Shown: one piece after another, positions 1 to 7,455 of the stretch
How the letters are laid out: each line of letters starts with the position of its first letter
How positions within the stretch are numbered: position 1 is the stretch's first letter
Assembly: GCF_012030425.1 (NCBI RefSeq)
Contig: NZ_JAAUVN010000001.1
Location: forward strand, 248,001 to 312,000
Direction: 5' to 3'
Source of the DNA: Sphingobacterium sp. B16(2022)
GTDB lineage: Bacteria > Bacteroidota > Bacteroidia > Sphingobacteriales > Sphingobacteriaceae
DNA: 64,000 nt
The notes under the pieces: model-generated
What the model was told of the DNA's origin: nothing
Seen by the model: only the letters and a program-made list of their open reading frames with translations
Database searches by the model: none
Program-made: the position numbers and the translations under genes

Positions 1-29
1 TATTTAATGGATACAGTTATATTTATACT

Positions 30-1454
30 ATGAAAAGAGATTTTTTATACGATGAAATTGCTCGTAAAATCAGTAATCAAATTAAAAGTGGCTTATTGCA
101 ACCTGGTGATCGTCTCCCATCAATCCGAACGTTCAGTCATGAGCAAGGGGTAAGTGTGAACACTGTCAAACGTGTATTTCTTGAATTAGAAGCACAGTCT
201 CTTATTCAGTCCAAGCCTCAGTCGGGTTATTTTGTTAGTCCGGCGTCTTACCTAAAGATTCCATTAACAGAAGTAAGTAAAACTTCGCTAGGCATTGGCA
301 ATGTTGAGCCAAAGGAACTTATAAGTCGTGTATATGCAAATATGGGAAAATCAGATCTGACACTATTCTCTATTGGCATTCCTTCTGGTAATTTGTTGCC
401 ATTAGCAAAATTGAAAAAAGAACTTATTCTCGCTACAAGGGCATTAAAGGAGGGTGGAACTGAATATGAACCAATAGAAGGAAATTTAAAACTACGAAGA
501 ATGATTGCTATCCGATCATTAGCATGGGGAGGGAAGTTACAAGAAAGTGATTTGGTAACGACTAATGGAGGTATGCATGCTTTATCTTTATGTTTAATGG
601 CATTAACTAAACCGGGTGATACTTTAGCATTAGAAAGTCCCTGTTATCCTGGTATTTTACAGCTTGCAATAAGTCTAGGATTACAAGTTATTGAAGTGGC
701 AACCCATCCGATTACAGGAATTGATATCGAATCGTTAAAAAAAATAATACCAGTTATTCATGTATGTCTCTTAGTACCAAATTATAATACCCCGTTGGGA
801 AGCTGTATTCCCGATAGTAATAAAAATGAAATTGTTAATTTATTATCAAAGCATCATATTCCAATAATAGAGGATGATGTATATGGAGATTTGTATTTTG
901 GTTCTACAAGACCAAAATGCTGTAAATCTTACGATACAGAAGGAAATGTGCTTTGGTGCAGTTCTATTTCAAAGACTTTGGCACCAGGTTATCGGGTAGG
1001 TTGGATTGCTCCAGGCAAGTATAAAGAGCAGATTTTAAAGTTAAAACTCGTACATGCTATATCTTCAACATCCGTGGTCCACGAAGCTGTAGGAAACTTT
1101 TTAAAATCTGGACGGTACGACAATCATCTTAGACATCTTCGAAGTACACTATCTGACAACTTTCAGCATTATGCCCAGACTATCGCTTCATACTTTCCGG
1201 AAGGAACTAAAATAAGTCGTCCACAAGGAGGACTTGCATTATGGGTTGAGTTTAATGAAAACATAAATACGGCCGAACTGTACGAATTTGCACTTAAACA
1301 CAATATAAGTATTGCACCAGGCCGGATGTTTACCCTCCAAGATCAATATAATAACTGTATGAGGCTTTGTTATGGACTTCCTTGGAACAACGAATTGCAA
1401 TTTAAACTGAAACAACTGGGTAATTTTGCCAAAATTCTTGATAAAAAAATATAA
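30..1454 (+). CDS. MocR-type PLP-dependent transcriptional regulator (GntR wHTH + aminotransferase-like domain)
   Basis: 474 aa. Residues 1-70 form a GntR-type winged helix (LQPGDRLPSIRTF, then VSVNTVKRVF). From about residue 105 the protein is a fold-type I aminotransferase-like domain with NYNTPLG near 251, EDDVYGD near 281 and the probable PLP-binding lysine K315 in SSISKTLAPGYRVGW. This is the architecture of the MocR/PdxR family, which usually senses PLP or an amino compound and controls a nearby, often divergent, gene. The likely target would lie left of the window, so the effector cannot be named. Full length, with no lesion seen. Followed directly by the left end of a mobile unit. Confidence 0.93.
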   Translation: MKRDFLYDEIARKISNQIKSGLLQPGDRLPSIRTFSHEQGVSVNTVKRVFLELEAQSLIQSKPQSGYFVSPASYLKIPLTEVSKTSLGIGNVEPKELISRVYANMGKSDLTLFSIGIPSGNLLPLAKLKKELILATRALKEGGTEYEPIEGNLKLRRMIAIRSLAWGGKLQESDLVTTNGGMHALSLCLMALTKPGDTLALESPCYPGILQLAISLGLQVIEVATHPITGIDIESLKKIIPVIHVCLLVPNYNTPLGSCIPDSNKNEIVNLLSKHHIPIIEDDVYGDLYFGSTRPKCCKSYDTEGNVLWCSSISKTLAPGYRVGWIAPGKYKEQILKLKLVHAISSTSVVHEAVGNFLKSGRYDNHLRHLRSTLSDNFQHYAQTIASYFPEGTKISRPQGGLALWVEFNENINTAELYEFALKHNISIAPGRMFTLQDQYNNCMRLCYGLPWNNELQFKLKQLGNFAKILDKKI

Positions 1455-1729
1455 ATAGTTTGATTTAATATATCGCTAACCCGTTGTGCATTATGATATA
1501 GGGCTATAAATAAGATAAATAAGTTGTTCATTACTCTGATAATCAGTAAACTGTTTTTTCATGCGAGCCGGAGCAGGCTCATGCCTATTTCTTCCATTTC
1601 ATCAGTTTTACTAAGTGCAATGAGTTTCAGCCAGAATATTTTTGTTACACAACCGGAGGTTCCTCTCTTTAATTTTAGGTGCAGCAAACGAAGATCAGAT
1701 GATTACCAAATTATAACTTTTAACATTAT

Positions 1730-1773
1730 TTGTTCAGTGTTTGTTCAGTACTTGCTCAGTGATCACTCAGTAT
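1730..1773. repeat. Four 11-bp tandem repeats (iteron-like) upstream of the DUF6266 gene
   Basis: Four consecutive 11-mers read TTGTTCAGTGT, TTGTTCAGTAC, TTGCTCAGTGA and TCACTCAGTAT, sharing a YTCAGT core at exactly 11-bp spacing, about one helical turn. They lie 128 bp before the DUF6266 start and inside the mobile unit. Such phased arrays are typical of cooperative protein-binding sites, but no binder is known here and the function is inferred only from the geometry. Confidence 0.6.
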
Positions 1774-1900
1774 AGACTGTATCAATATTGACTGATTACT
1801 GTCTAAAAATTGATTAAAAATTGCTATTAATTAAAATCTGGTATTAGGATGTTTCCGTTTTAATGTTTATCTTAATTATCTATAAACTAATCAGGTAATT

Positions 1901-2560
1901 ATGGCAATCATCAAAAATGGCGTTAATGGGACTGTTTCCGGGAAAGCAGGTTCTGTTGTGTTTGTCTTAACGAAAACAGGAAATTATGTGCGTTCTCTCC
2001 CTCGCGTTAAAAAACGGGCACCTACACCTGAGCAACAGCTCAGTAGAACACGCTTCAAAATTGTGAGGTCGCATATTAGTATGTTAAATTCCGTTATCAA
2101 TATTGGTTATAAGGCATACAGCTATCCTAAGCGGGCATATGATGTGGCGATGTCTTATAATTTGAACGAAGCACTTATTCAGAAAGAAGACGATTTTGTA
2201 GTTGACTGGCAGAAATTTATGATTGCCAAAGGAAGCCCGAATCCCATCACTTCCTACACGATGGATTTCGATCAAGAAAATCAAGTGATTCGCGTTACTT
2301 GGGAATATGATGTCTATCTGGAGAAGAAGTTTAACACCAGGTCTTACGATTCCTTCTTAATCCTGTATAATGCAGAAGATAATGGGGTTGAATATCCACT
2401 TTTGATGAACGACTCGAAAGACAGCTTAATATCTGGCAAACAAAATGTTAAAATCCCGAAACATAAAAAGGAAGTGACGTATGAAGTGTTTATCTTTTTT
2501 GTAGAGAGCTATGGTGGTGGTAATACAGACAGTATGCACTTGGGTAAGATAAAGGTTTGA
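1901..2560 (+). CDS. DUF6266 family protein
   Basis: 219 aa. The N-terminus (IKNGVNGTVSGKAGSVVF, residues 3-20) is the hallmark of DUF6266, a Bacteroidota-restricted family of unknown function often present in several copies per genome. Behind it come the usual basic segment (LPRVKKRAPTPEQQLSRTRF) and the conserved SVINIGYKAY region; the C-terminal half is beta-rich and more divergent. There is no signal peptide or membrane segment. The gene sits alone between the two ends of a TIR-bounded unit, which offers one route for the family's dispersal. Family assignment is confident; the role is unknown. Confidence 0.82.
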   Translation: MAIIKNGVNGTVSGKAGSVVFVLTKTGNYVRSLPRVKKRAPTPEQQLSRTRFKIVRSHISMLNSVINIGYKAYSYPKRAYDVAMSYNLNEALIQKEDDFVVDWQKFMIAKGSPNPITSYTMDFDQENQVIRVTWEYDVYLEKKFNTRSYDSFLILYNAEDNGVEYPLLMNDSKDSLISGKQNVKIPKHKKEVTYEVFIFFVESYGGGNTDSMHLGKIKV

Positions 2561-2639
2561 GCGGTATCAGGTGTCATTATCCCAGGGTGAATGTAAACTG
2601 GAGGTACGACCTTTGAAACAGATTTAATAAATTAAAGAA

Positions 2640-2825
2640 ACCTGTTGTGCATTAAGATTTAGGGCTATAAATAAGTTGTTCATTACTCTAATAATCAGTA
2701 AATTCTTTTTACGACAAAACGATTTAGAATGAATAACCTACTCGTAAATTATGAAAGAATATTGGGAATTTTAAGAGTAATATCAATAATTTAAAAATTA
2801 GCACTATTTAAAATGCACAACGGGT
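2640..2825 (+). mobile_element. Internally deleted IS remnant / MITE (IS982-like)
   Basis: A 186-bp segment starts with ACCTGTTGTGCATT (one mismatch from the consensus end) and finishes with the inverse of ACCCGTTGTGCATT, so it has its own pair of TIRs. After about 90 bp of left-end sequence, an ATG at 2729 opens a 21-codon frame (MNNLLVNYERILGILRV...) ending in TAA at 2792-2794. From memory this resembles the start of Bacteroidota IS982 transposases, implying that almost the whole transposase was deleted. No separate target duplication flanks its left end, so it probably supplies the right end of the larger unit. Confidence 0.55.
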
Positions 2826-2927
2826 TATCGCTAATTATATTTCAATAGGATAATCTAGACCTAAGTCTTGTTGTGGAGCTCATGCTATTTTTATGATTTT
2901 TTCAGGGGAATTGTCATTTCAAATTCA

Positions 2928-2950
2928 ATTGTAATAAAATATATTACAAT
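2928..2950. promoter_or_regulatory. Rrf2-type operator, perfect 8-7-8 inverted repeat
   Basis: ATTGTAAT - 7 nt - ATTACAAT lies 30 bp before the Rrf2 start codon and just upstream of a -7-like TAACTTTG (2965-2972). A near copy precedes the downstream oxidoreductase (3409-3427). The shared motif strongly suggests autoregulation and joint control by the Rrf2 protein. Confidence 0.72.
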
Positions 2951-2980
2951 ATAAAAAATCTTCTTAACTTTGTTGACGAT

Positions 2981-3391
2981 ATGAATAATACAAGATTTTC
3001 AACAGCTATACATATATTAACATTGCTGGCTGATAGTGGAGAAAATTGGGTGAACTCGGATTGGATTGCAGGTAGTATTAACACGAATGCTGCGATGGTG
3101 CGGAAAGAACTAAGTGCATTGCAAGATGCTGGCTTTGTCATAGGACGTAAGGGCAAAGAGGGAGGTTCTCGGTTAAATAAGCCGAGTAGCCAAATTTCAT
3201 TGGCAGATATCTATGTGGCAGTGAAGAATACTGAAGTGCTAGGTAAAAAGAATTTGAATACGAATCCGCAATGTCCAGTCGGTAAACAGATTAATAAGGA
3301 GTTAGATCAGCTCTATTCTGATACCGATCAGTTGGTGATTAATTCGTTAAAAGGGTTGACATTGGAAAATTTCGCGAAGAAATTTCGTTAG
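2981..3391 (+). CDS. Rrf2 family transcriptional regulator
   Basis: 136 aa with the usual Rrf2 winged-helix layout: FSTAIHILTLLAD, then a recognition region around NTNAAMVRKELSALQDAGFV and the wing GRKGKEGGSRL. It has a single cysteine (C98, in NPQCPVGKQ) and lacks the three clustered cysteines that bind an Fe-S cluster in IscR/NsrR, so it more likely senses redox or electrophiles through one thiol (inference). It lies 47 bp upstream of an NAD(P)-binding quinone-oxidoreductase-like gene. Almost identical palindromes precede both genes, so this protein probably represses both. The putative -7 element is so close to the ATG that the leader would be only a few nucleotides. Confidence 0.9.
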   Translation: MNNTRFSTAIHILTLLADSGENWVNSDWIAGSINTNAAMVRKELSALQDAGFVIGRKGKEGGSRLNKPSSQISLADIYVAVKNTEVLGKKNLNTNPQCPVGKQINKELDQLYSDTDQLVINSLKGLTLENFAKKFR

Positions 3392-3408
3392 TTTTTTTTG
3401 CTTTTAAA

Positions 3409-3427
3409 TGTAACAAAATTTATTACA
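3409..3427. promoter_or_regulatory. Second Rrf2-type operator, before the SDR gene
   Basis: TGTAAC - 7 nt - ATTACA, one mismatch from the perfect operator at 2928-2950 and sharing the surrounding AATATA. It lies 12 bp upstream of the oxidoreductase ATG and would block its promoter when bound. Confidence 0.65.
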
Positions 3428-3438
3428 ATATAGAATTT

Positions 3439-4287
3439 ATGAAAATAGGAATAACAGGTGCAACTGGACATCTAGGACGTCTGGTAGTGGAAAAATTAAA
3501 AGAAAAAACTGCAAGCAGCAATTTAGTTGCATTAGTGCGTGACACTCAAAAAGCTCGTGACTTAGGTATCGAAGCACGCTTATTTGATTATAATAAACCG
3601 GATACTTTGGTCGAGTCATTGAAAGGAATTAATCATTTATTATTGATATCAGGAAATGAAATTGGACAGCGTCAGGCACAGCATGAAAACGTTATCAAGG
3701 CTGCAAAAGAGGCGGGAGTAGAATGGATTGTATATACGAGCCTTTTACATGCTGATACATCTTCATTGGTATTGGCAAATGAACATCTATTAACGGAGGA
3801 AATTCTAAAATCATCTTGTGTGCCTTTTACTATTTTGCGTAATGGTTGGTATACTGAAAATTATACCGCTTCTGTTCCTACAGCAATACAAAATGGTGCA
3901 TTATTTGGTAGTGCAGGAGAGGGGAAAATAGCATCTGCAGCGAGAGCTGATTATGCTGAAGCTGCAGCAGTAGTTTTAACCAGTGCAGATCAACAAAATA
4001 AGGTATACGAGTTAGCAGGTGACTATGCTTACACCTTAGCTGAGTTGGCTGAAGAGATTTCAAATCAAACAGGGAAAGTTATTCCTTATAAAAATTTAAG
4101 TGAGTCAGATTATGCGAAAGCTTTAATAGAAGCAGGTTTACCTGAAGGATTAGCAACTGCTATCGCAAGTTTTGATAAAGGAGCTGCAAATGGTGATTTG
4201 TATGATGATGGAAAACAGTTATCTACTTTGATCGGTCGTCCAACAACTTCGCTGACTACTGTTGTCGAAGCAGCTTTAGCGGGATAA
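3439..4287 (+). CDS. NAD(P)H-binding atypical SDR, quinone oxidoreductase QorB/NmrA-like
   Basis: 282 aa. The N-terminal Rossmann motif GITGATGHLG (residues 3-12), KARDLGIEARLFDYNKP and the substrate-side motif FTILRNGWYTENY are typical of SDR_a5/NmrA-like NAD(P)H:quinone oxidoreductases related to E. coli QorB (YtfG). The likely reaction is reduction of quinones or similar electrophiles in the cytosol with NAD(P)H. It lies next to a single-cysteine Rrf2 regulator whose operator is repeated before this gene, which fits a thiol-stress-inducible detoxification pair. A strong terminator follows. Full length, no lesions. Confidence 0.88.
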   Translation: MKIGITGATGHLGRLVVEKLKEKTASSNLVALVRDTQKARDLGIEARLFDYNKPDTLVESLKGINHLLLISGNEIGQRQAQHENVIKAAKEAGVEWIVYTSLLHADTSSLVLANEHLLTEEILKSSCVPFTILRNGWYTENYTASVPTAIQNGALFGSAGEGKIASAARADYAEAAAVVLTSADQQNKVYELAGDYAYTLAELAEEISNQTGKVIPYKNLSESDYAKALIEAGLPEGLATAIASFDKGAANGDLYDDGKQLSTLIGRPTTSLTTVVEAALAG

Positions 4288-4304
4288 AATTTAGCGTAGT
4301 TCTA

Positions 4305-4340
4305 AAAAAGAGGAGTATCAGAAATGATACTCCTTTTTTA
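4305..4340 (+). terminator. Intrinsic terminator after the SDR gene
   Basis: AGGAGTATCA - GAAA - TGATACTCCT is a perfect 10-bp stem with a GNRA-type loop, preceded by AAAAAG and followed by TTTTTT, 18 bp after the oxidoreductase stop. Confidence 0.88.
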
Positions 4341-4417
4341 TAGAACTACTTCCTATATCATATTCATATCGTATCCTATTTGAGAATATTTTATAAATTG
4401 CATAAAAAGATTCTAGA

Positions 4418-5071
4418 ATGAGTACAAAACAAGATCAGATTAAGCATTGGTCCCGTGTTGAATATTTGCACGAAACTCATACCAATCCCAATATTCATAT
4501 TAAGGGGAACACAAGTTATTACAGCAACGCCTGGACTGGAAATTTTGAAGAATGTGTTGTTCGTTATTTGTATGGAGATGTGTACAGTTTAAATCAATGG
4601 GAACCTGCCTGGGTTATAGATCAATTATATATTGGTTCGTATGTGTGTATTGCAGCTGAAGCTGTAATATTGATGGGGGGAAATAATACGCATCGTTCTG
4701 ATTGGTTTAGTTTATATCCTTTTGTTGAATCTATCGTAGAATCGTATCAAAGTAAAGGAGATACTATAATTGGCGATGGTGTTTGGATAGGGATGCGTGC
4801 CATGATTCTTCCGGGTATTCAGATTGGAGAGGGCGCTATTATTGCTTCAGGAGCTGTTGTTACAAAAGATGTTGCACCCTATAGTGTTGTTGCAGGAAAT
4901 CCGGCAAAGCATATTAAGTTTAGGTTTCAATCGGATACGATTATTTCATTGCGTAATTAAAAAATTTATGATTGGGATGAGGCGAAATTTAAACATTTAC
5001 AGTCATTTATATGTGGAAACGATATTGAACGATTGATAGAGGAAGCATGCAAATATGAAGCCTCCCTGTAA
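4418..5071 (+). pseudogene. CatB/Vat-like xenobiotic O-acetyltransferase with in-frame stop near the C-terminus
   Basis: The first 180 codons encode a left-handed beta-helix acetyltransferase: GNTSYYSNAW, catalytic-type His in GGNNTHRSDW (H92), then hexapeptide repeats (TIIGDGVWIGMRAMILPGIQIG and onward) and VVAGNPAKHIKFRF. TAA at 4958-4960 ends the frame at IISLRN, but the same frame continues 36 more codons with KIYDWDEAKFKHLQ... to TAA at 5069-5071, matching the family's C-terminal helix with its WDW/YDW motif. One nonsense change thus removes that helix. Whether the 180-aa product still folds as a trimer and acetylates chloramphenicol, streptogramin or another acceptor is unknown. Sequencing error or readthrough are alternatives. 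Confidence 0.78.
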
Positions 5072-5098
5072 TGTTTAGTTTGAAAACAATTTAAGAAA

Positions 5099-5350
5099 TT
5101 AGAGGTTATTTGTTTTTTTGAGATTATTTTCTTGTAGCGTTAACATAATTTGTAAAAATTCATTTTTCTTAAAAAAATGATTCTCTTCCAACAAGTGGTT
5201 ATAGTTGGTGATAACATTAAATAAAACTTCTAGGTTCTCATCTTGATATTGGTCAAAAGTGAAATATAGAATAAATTGGATATATTTTAAGAAAGGGAAA
5301 ATTTTTATAATTGTACGAACATGAGCTAGCAGTATACAGCTTGCAATAAA
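5099..5350 (-). pseudogene. Possible gene remnant, open frame without a good start
   Basis: On the minus strand 83 codons are open between stops (upstream TAA at 5351-5353, terminal TAA at 5099-5101). The translation is compositionally protein-like and helical (for example LEVLFNVITNYNHLLEENHF), but the only ATG is 16 codons before the end. It could be the C-terminal part of a decayed regulator or chance in AT-rich DNA. Nothing else is evident between the acetyltransferase and the VOC gene. Confidence 0.25.
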
Positions 5351-5475
5351 TTACGGAGATCAATCTGAGTAAAGAAATAGTACGAAACATATTATTGGAC
5401 CTATTTTTTTGTATATTTATTCTAATAAAATGAGCGATAATTTCTTGAATTTTATTCCTAATTGAAATCCTAAAT

Positions 5476-5862
5476 ATGAAAAAAGTAACTGGGCTTGGAG
5501 GTGTGTTTTTTAAATGCGAGGATCCTCAAAAGATGAACGACTGGTATGCCAAGAATCTAGGTTTGGAAGCTGGTGAATATGGAGCAACTTTTAAATGGCG
5601 CGAGCTTGATCATCCATCGGTTAAGGGGGCAACAGCATGGTGTACATTTCCTCGTGATTCTGAATATTTTAATCCTTCTGTAAAGCCCTTTATGATCAAT
5701 TACCGCGTCGAAAACCTTGTTGCGCTGGTTGAGGAATTAAAAAAAGATAATGTCACTATCGTAGATGAAATTTCGGAGTATGATTATGGGAAATTTATTC
5801 ATGTATTAGATCCTGAAGGTAATATCATTGAACTCTGGGAACCCATAGGGGATATGGAATAG
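5476..5862 (+). CDS. VOC family protein (glyoxalase/bleomycin-resistance fold)
   Basis: 128 aa, one vicinal-oxygen-chelate module of two beta-alpha-beta-beta-beta units. The first starts with VTGLGGVFFKCEDPQKMNDWYAKNLGL, the second with MINYRVENLVALVEELKKDN and ends with the diagnostic FIHVLDPEGNIIELWEP, whose glutamate is usually a metal ligand. VOC proteins include glyoxalase I, dioxygenases and drug-binding proteins; the substrate cannot be deduced. A DUF2200 gene follows 22 bp downstream and may be co-transcribed. Confidence 0.9.
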   Translation: MKKVTGLGGVFFKCEDPQKMNDWYAKNLGLEAGEYGATFKWRELDHPSVKGATAWCTFPRDSEYFNPSVKPFMINYRVENLVALVEELKKDNVTIVDEISEYDYGKFIHVLDPEGNIIELWEPIGDME

Positions 5863-5884
5863 CATCGTCAAATAAAATAATAGT

Positions 5885-6253
5885 ATGAAAAGTACCGCTG
5901 GACACGATGAACGAATAGCAAAAATGATATTTGCATCGGTTTATCCTCATTATCTCGAAAAAGTTGAAAAGAAAGGTAGAACAAAAGAGGAGCTGCATCA
6001 GGTTATAAAATGGTTAACCGGTTTTGATGAACAACAGTTGCAGGATCAAATTGATCAGAAAGTAAATTTTGAAACATTCTTTGAAAATGCAAATCTTAAT
6101 GTTAATGCCAATCTTATTACTGGTGTAATCTGTGGTTATCGTGTAGAGGAAATTAAAAATCCTCTAACACAGAAAGTTAGATATCTCGATAGGATAATAG
6201 ATGAATTAGCAAAAGGGAAAAAAATGGAAAAAATTTTGCGACAAGTTTGTTAA
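5885..6253 (+). CDS. DUF2200 domain-containing protein
   Basis: 122 aa. HDERIAKMIFASVYPHYLEKVEKKGRTKEEL followed by IKWLTGFDEQQLQ is characteristic of DUF2200, a small cytosolic family of unknown function; the C-terminal helix contains the family's NPLTQKVRYLDRIIDELAKGK. It starts 22 bp after the VOC gene and is followed by a terminator, so the two probably form an operon. No function is assigned. Confidence 0.87.
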   Translation: MKSTAGHDERIAKMIFASVYPHYLEKVEKKGRTKEELHQVIKWLTGFDEQQLQDQIDQKVNFETFFENANLNVNANLITGVICGYRVEEIKNPLTQKVRYLDRIIDELAKGKKMEKILRQVC

Positions 6254-6329
6254 TTATTTGTATATTAGATTGTTGTAAATGATTGTTGTTTCTTTATTTT
6301 ATTGAAGCTAACTCAATATATAATAAGTA

Positions 6330-6365
6330 AAGCCGTTTGCATTCGTGTAGACGGCTTATTTTTTT
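6330..6365 (+). terminator. Intrinsic terminator after DUF2200
   Basis: AAGCCGT (6330-6336) and ACGGCTT (6351-6357) form a 7-bp stem with a 14-nt loop, followed by ATTTTTTT. Confidence 0.7.
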
Positions 6366-6409
6366 AATAACCTGACTTGATGTTAACAGTGATTAGTAAA
6401 AAATAATTT

Positions 6410-6468
6410 TAACTTTACAGTTGGTCGACCGACTGTGATTGCTTGCTATTATCAATAGTAAGCAATCA
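6410..6468 (+). promoter_or_regulatory. Promoter-like element and two palindromes upstream of the beta-lactamase
   Basis: A -7-like TAACTTTA (6410-6417) is followed at once by CAGTTGGTCGACCGACTG (6418-6435; one mismatched pair) and then by a stem of TGATTGCTTGCTATT (6436-6450) and AATAGTAAGCAATCA (6454-6468), 15 bp with one G-U and a 3-nt loop. These would be an operator at the start site and/or a stable hairpin at the 5' end of the bla mRNA, with about 80 nt left before the ATG. Confidence 0.55.
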
Positions 6469-6546
6469 AAATGAATGAGGATATATAGATAGGTTAACTG
6501 TTATCTATTCTTCCTAAAATATCAGAACATAAATGATTTAAATCTC

Positions 6547-7455
6547 ATGGGAAAACTCTTACAAATTGCATTCTTTTCATTACTATTTACTATAACTGCT
6601 CATGCACAAAGTATAGAGGGGTTAAGAAAAAATATTCAGCAGATCATGCAGAACAAAGATGCTGTTGTTGGTGTAGCGATAAACGGCATTAATCATAGTG
6701 ATACATTGGGTGTAAATGCCGATAGACGACTTCCTATGCAAAGTGTTTTTAAATTTCCATTGGCGATTGTCATGTTAACAGAAATCGATAAGGGTAATTT
6801 TAAACTTGATCAAAAGATAGAAATTACGAAGCGTGATCTTACACCAGAAATTTGGAGTCCAATTCGGGAAAAATATCCTACCGGAACAACGCTTACGATA
6901 AAGGAAATTCTGGAATATACAATCACTTTAAGTGACAATGTAGGATGTGATGTTCTTTTAAAACTTCTCGGCGGACCTCAGGTTGTAGAAAGCTATTTCG
7001 TAAAAAAAGGATTTAAGGATATATCGATTAAAATTAATGAAAAGACGATGCAAAGTAATTGGGATAAACAGTTTTTGAACTGGTCAACACCCAAAGAAAT
7101 GAATCGAATTTTGCAGACCTATTATGTGAATAAGAATAATTTGCTTTCGATGCCGATGTATGATTTTTTGTGGACAACTATGAAGTCTACTAATACAGGT
7201 CTTAAACAATTGAAAGGACAACTTCCTGATCAAACAGTTGTAGCACATAAGACTGGCTCATCTGGAACTAATAAGAAAACTGGAATAACGGCTGCACTCA
7301 ATGATGTTGGAGTTGTTTTACTTCCAAGCGGTGAGTACTTTGTGATCAGTGTCTTTGTAACCCATTCGAAAGAAAATCAGGAAACGAACGAACGTATTAT
7401 TTCAGATATAGCTAAAGCGGCTTGGGATTTTTTTACAGGAGCTAATCAATTATAG
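6547..7455 (+). CDS. Class A beta-lactamase, subclass A2-like
   Basis: 302 aa secreted serine beta-lactamase. A signal peptide ends near A20 (TITAHA/QS). Catalytic motifs are complete: S66-V-F-K69, S129-D-N131, E165 in the omega loop (EKTMQSN) and K235-T-G237. The overall pattern is close to the CblA/CepA/CfxA/PER subclass typical of Bacteroidota, which are mostly cephalosporinases; this one's spectrum cannot be read from sequence. The omega loop has Q at the position equivalent to N170, as several A2 enzymes deviate there. The upstream leader carries two strong palindromes, but no BlaI/BlaR or AmpR regulator lies adjacent. The 3' end overlaps the convergent ldhA-like gene by 6 bp. Confidence 0.94.
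   Translation: MGKLLQIAFFSLLFTITAHAQSIEGLRKNIQQIMQNKDAVVGVAINGINHSDTLGVNADRRLPMQSVFKFPLAIVMLTEIDKGNFKLDQKIEITKRDLTPEIWSPIREKYPTGTTLTIKEILEYTITLSDNVGCDVLLKLLGGPQVVESYFVKKGFKDISIKINEKTMQSNWDKQFLNWSTPKEMNRILQTYYVNKNNLLSMPMYDFLWTTMKSTNTGLKQLKGQLPDQTVVAHKTGSSGTNKKTGITAALNDVGVVLLPSGEYFVISVFVTHSKENQETNERIISDIAKAAWDFFTGANQL

Larger units (their letters stand above)
1479..2825. mobile_element. Non-autonomous mobile unit with TIRs and 8-bp target duplication, carrying a DUF6266 gene
   Basis: A 14-bp terminal inverted repeat ACCCGTTGTGCATT lies at 1479-1492, with its exact reverse complement at 2812-2825. The unit is flanked on both sides by TATCGCTA (1471-1478 and 2826-2833), a perfect 8-bp direct repeat expected of a target-site duplication. 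Inside, an end sequence of about 75 bp occurs twice in direct orientation (1479-1557 and 2640-2709), differing by a 9-bp duplication GATAAATAA and a few substitutions. The only real gene inside is the DUF6266 ORF; no transposase is present, so movement would need enzyme in trans. Ends starting with AC and an 8-bp duplication resemble the IS982 family, but that assignment is inference. Confidence 0.72.

Noticed and set aside
1524..1775. 83-aa plus-strand open frame in the left end of the mobile unit
   Set aside because: It runs through the IS-like end and the 11-bp repeats, has no domain or start context, and looks like chance.
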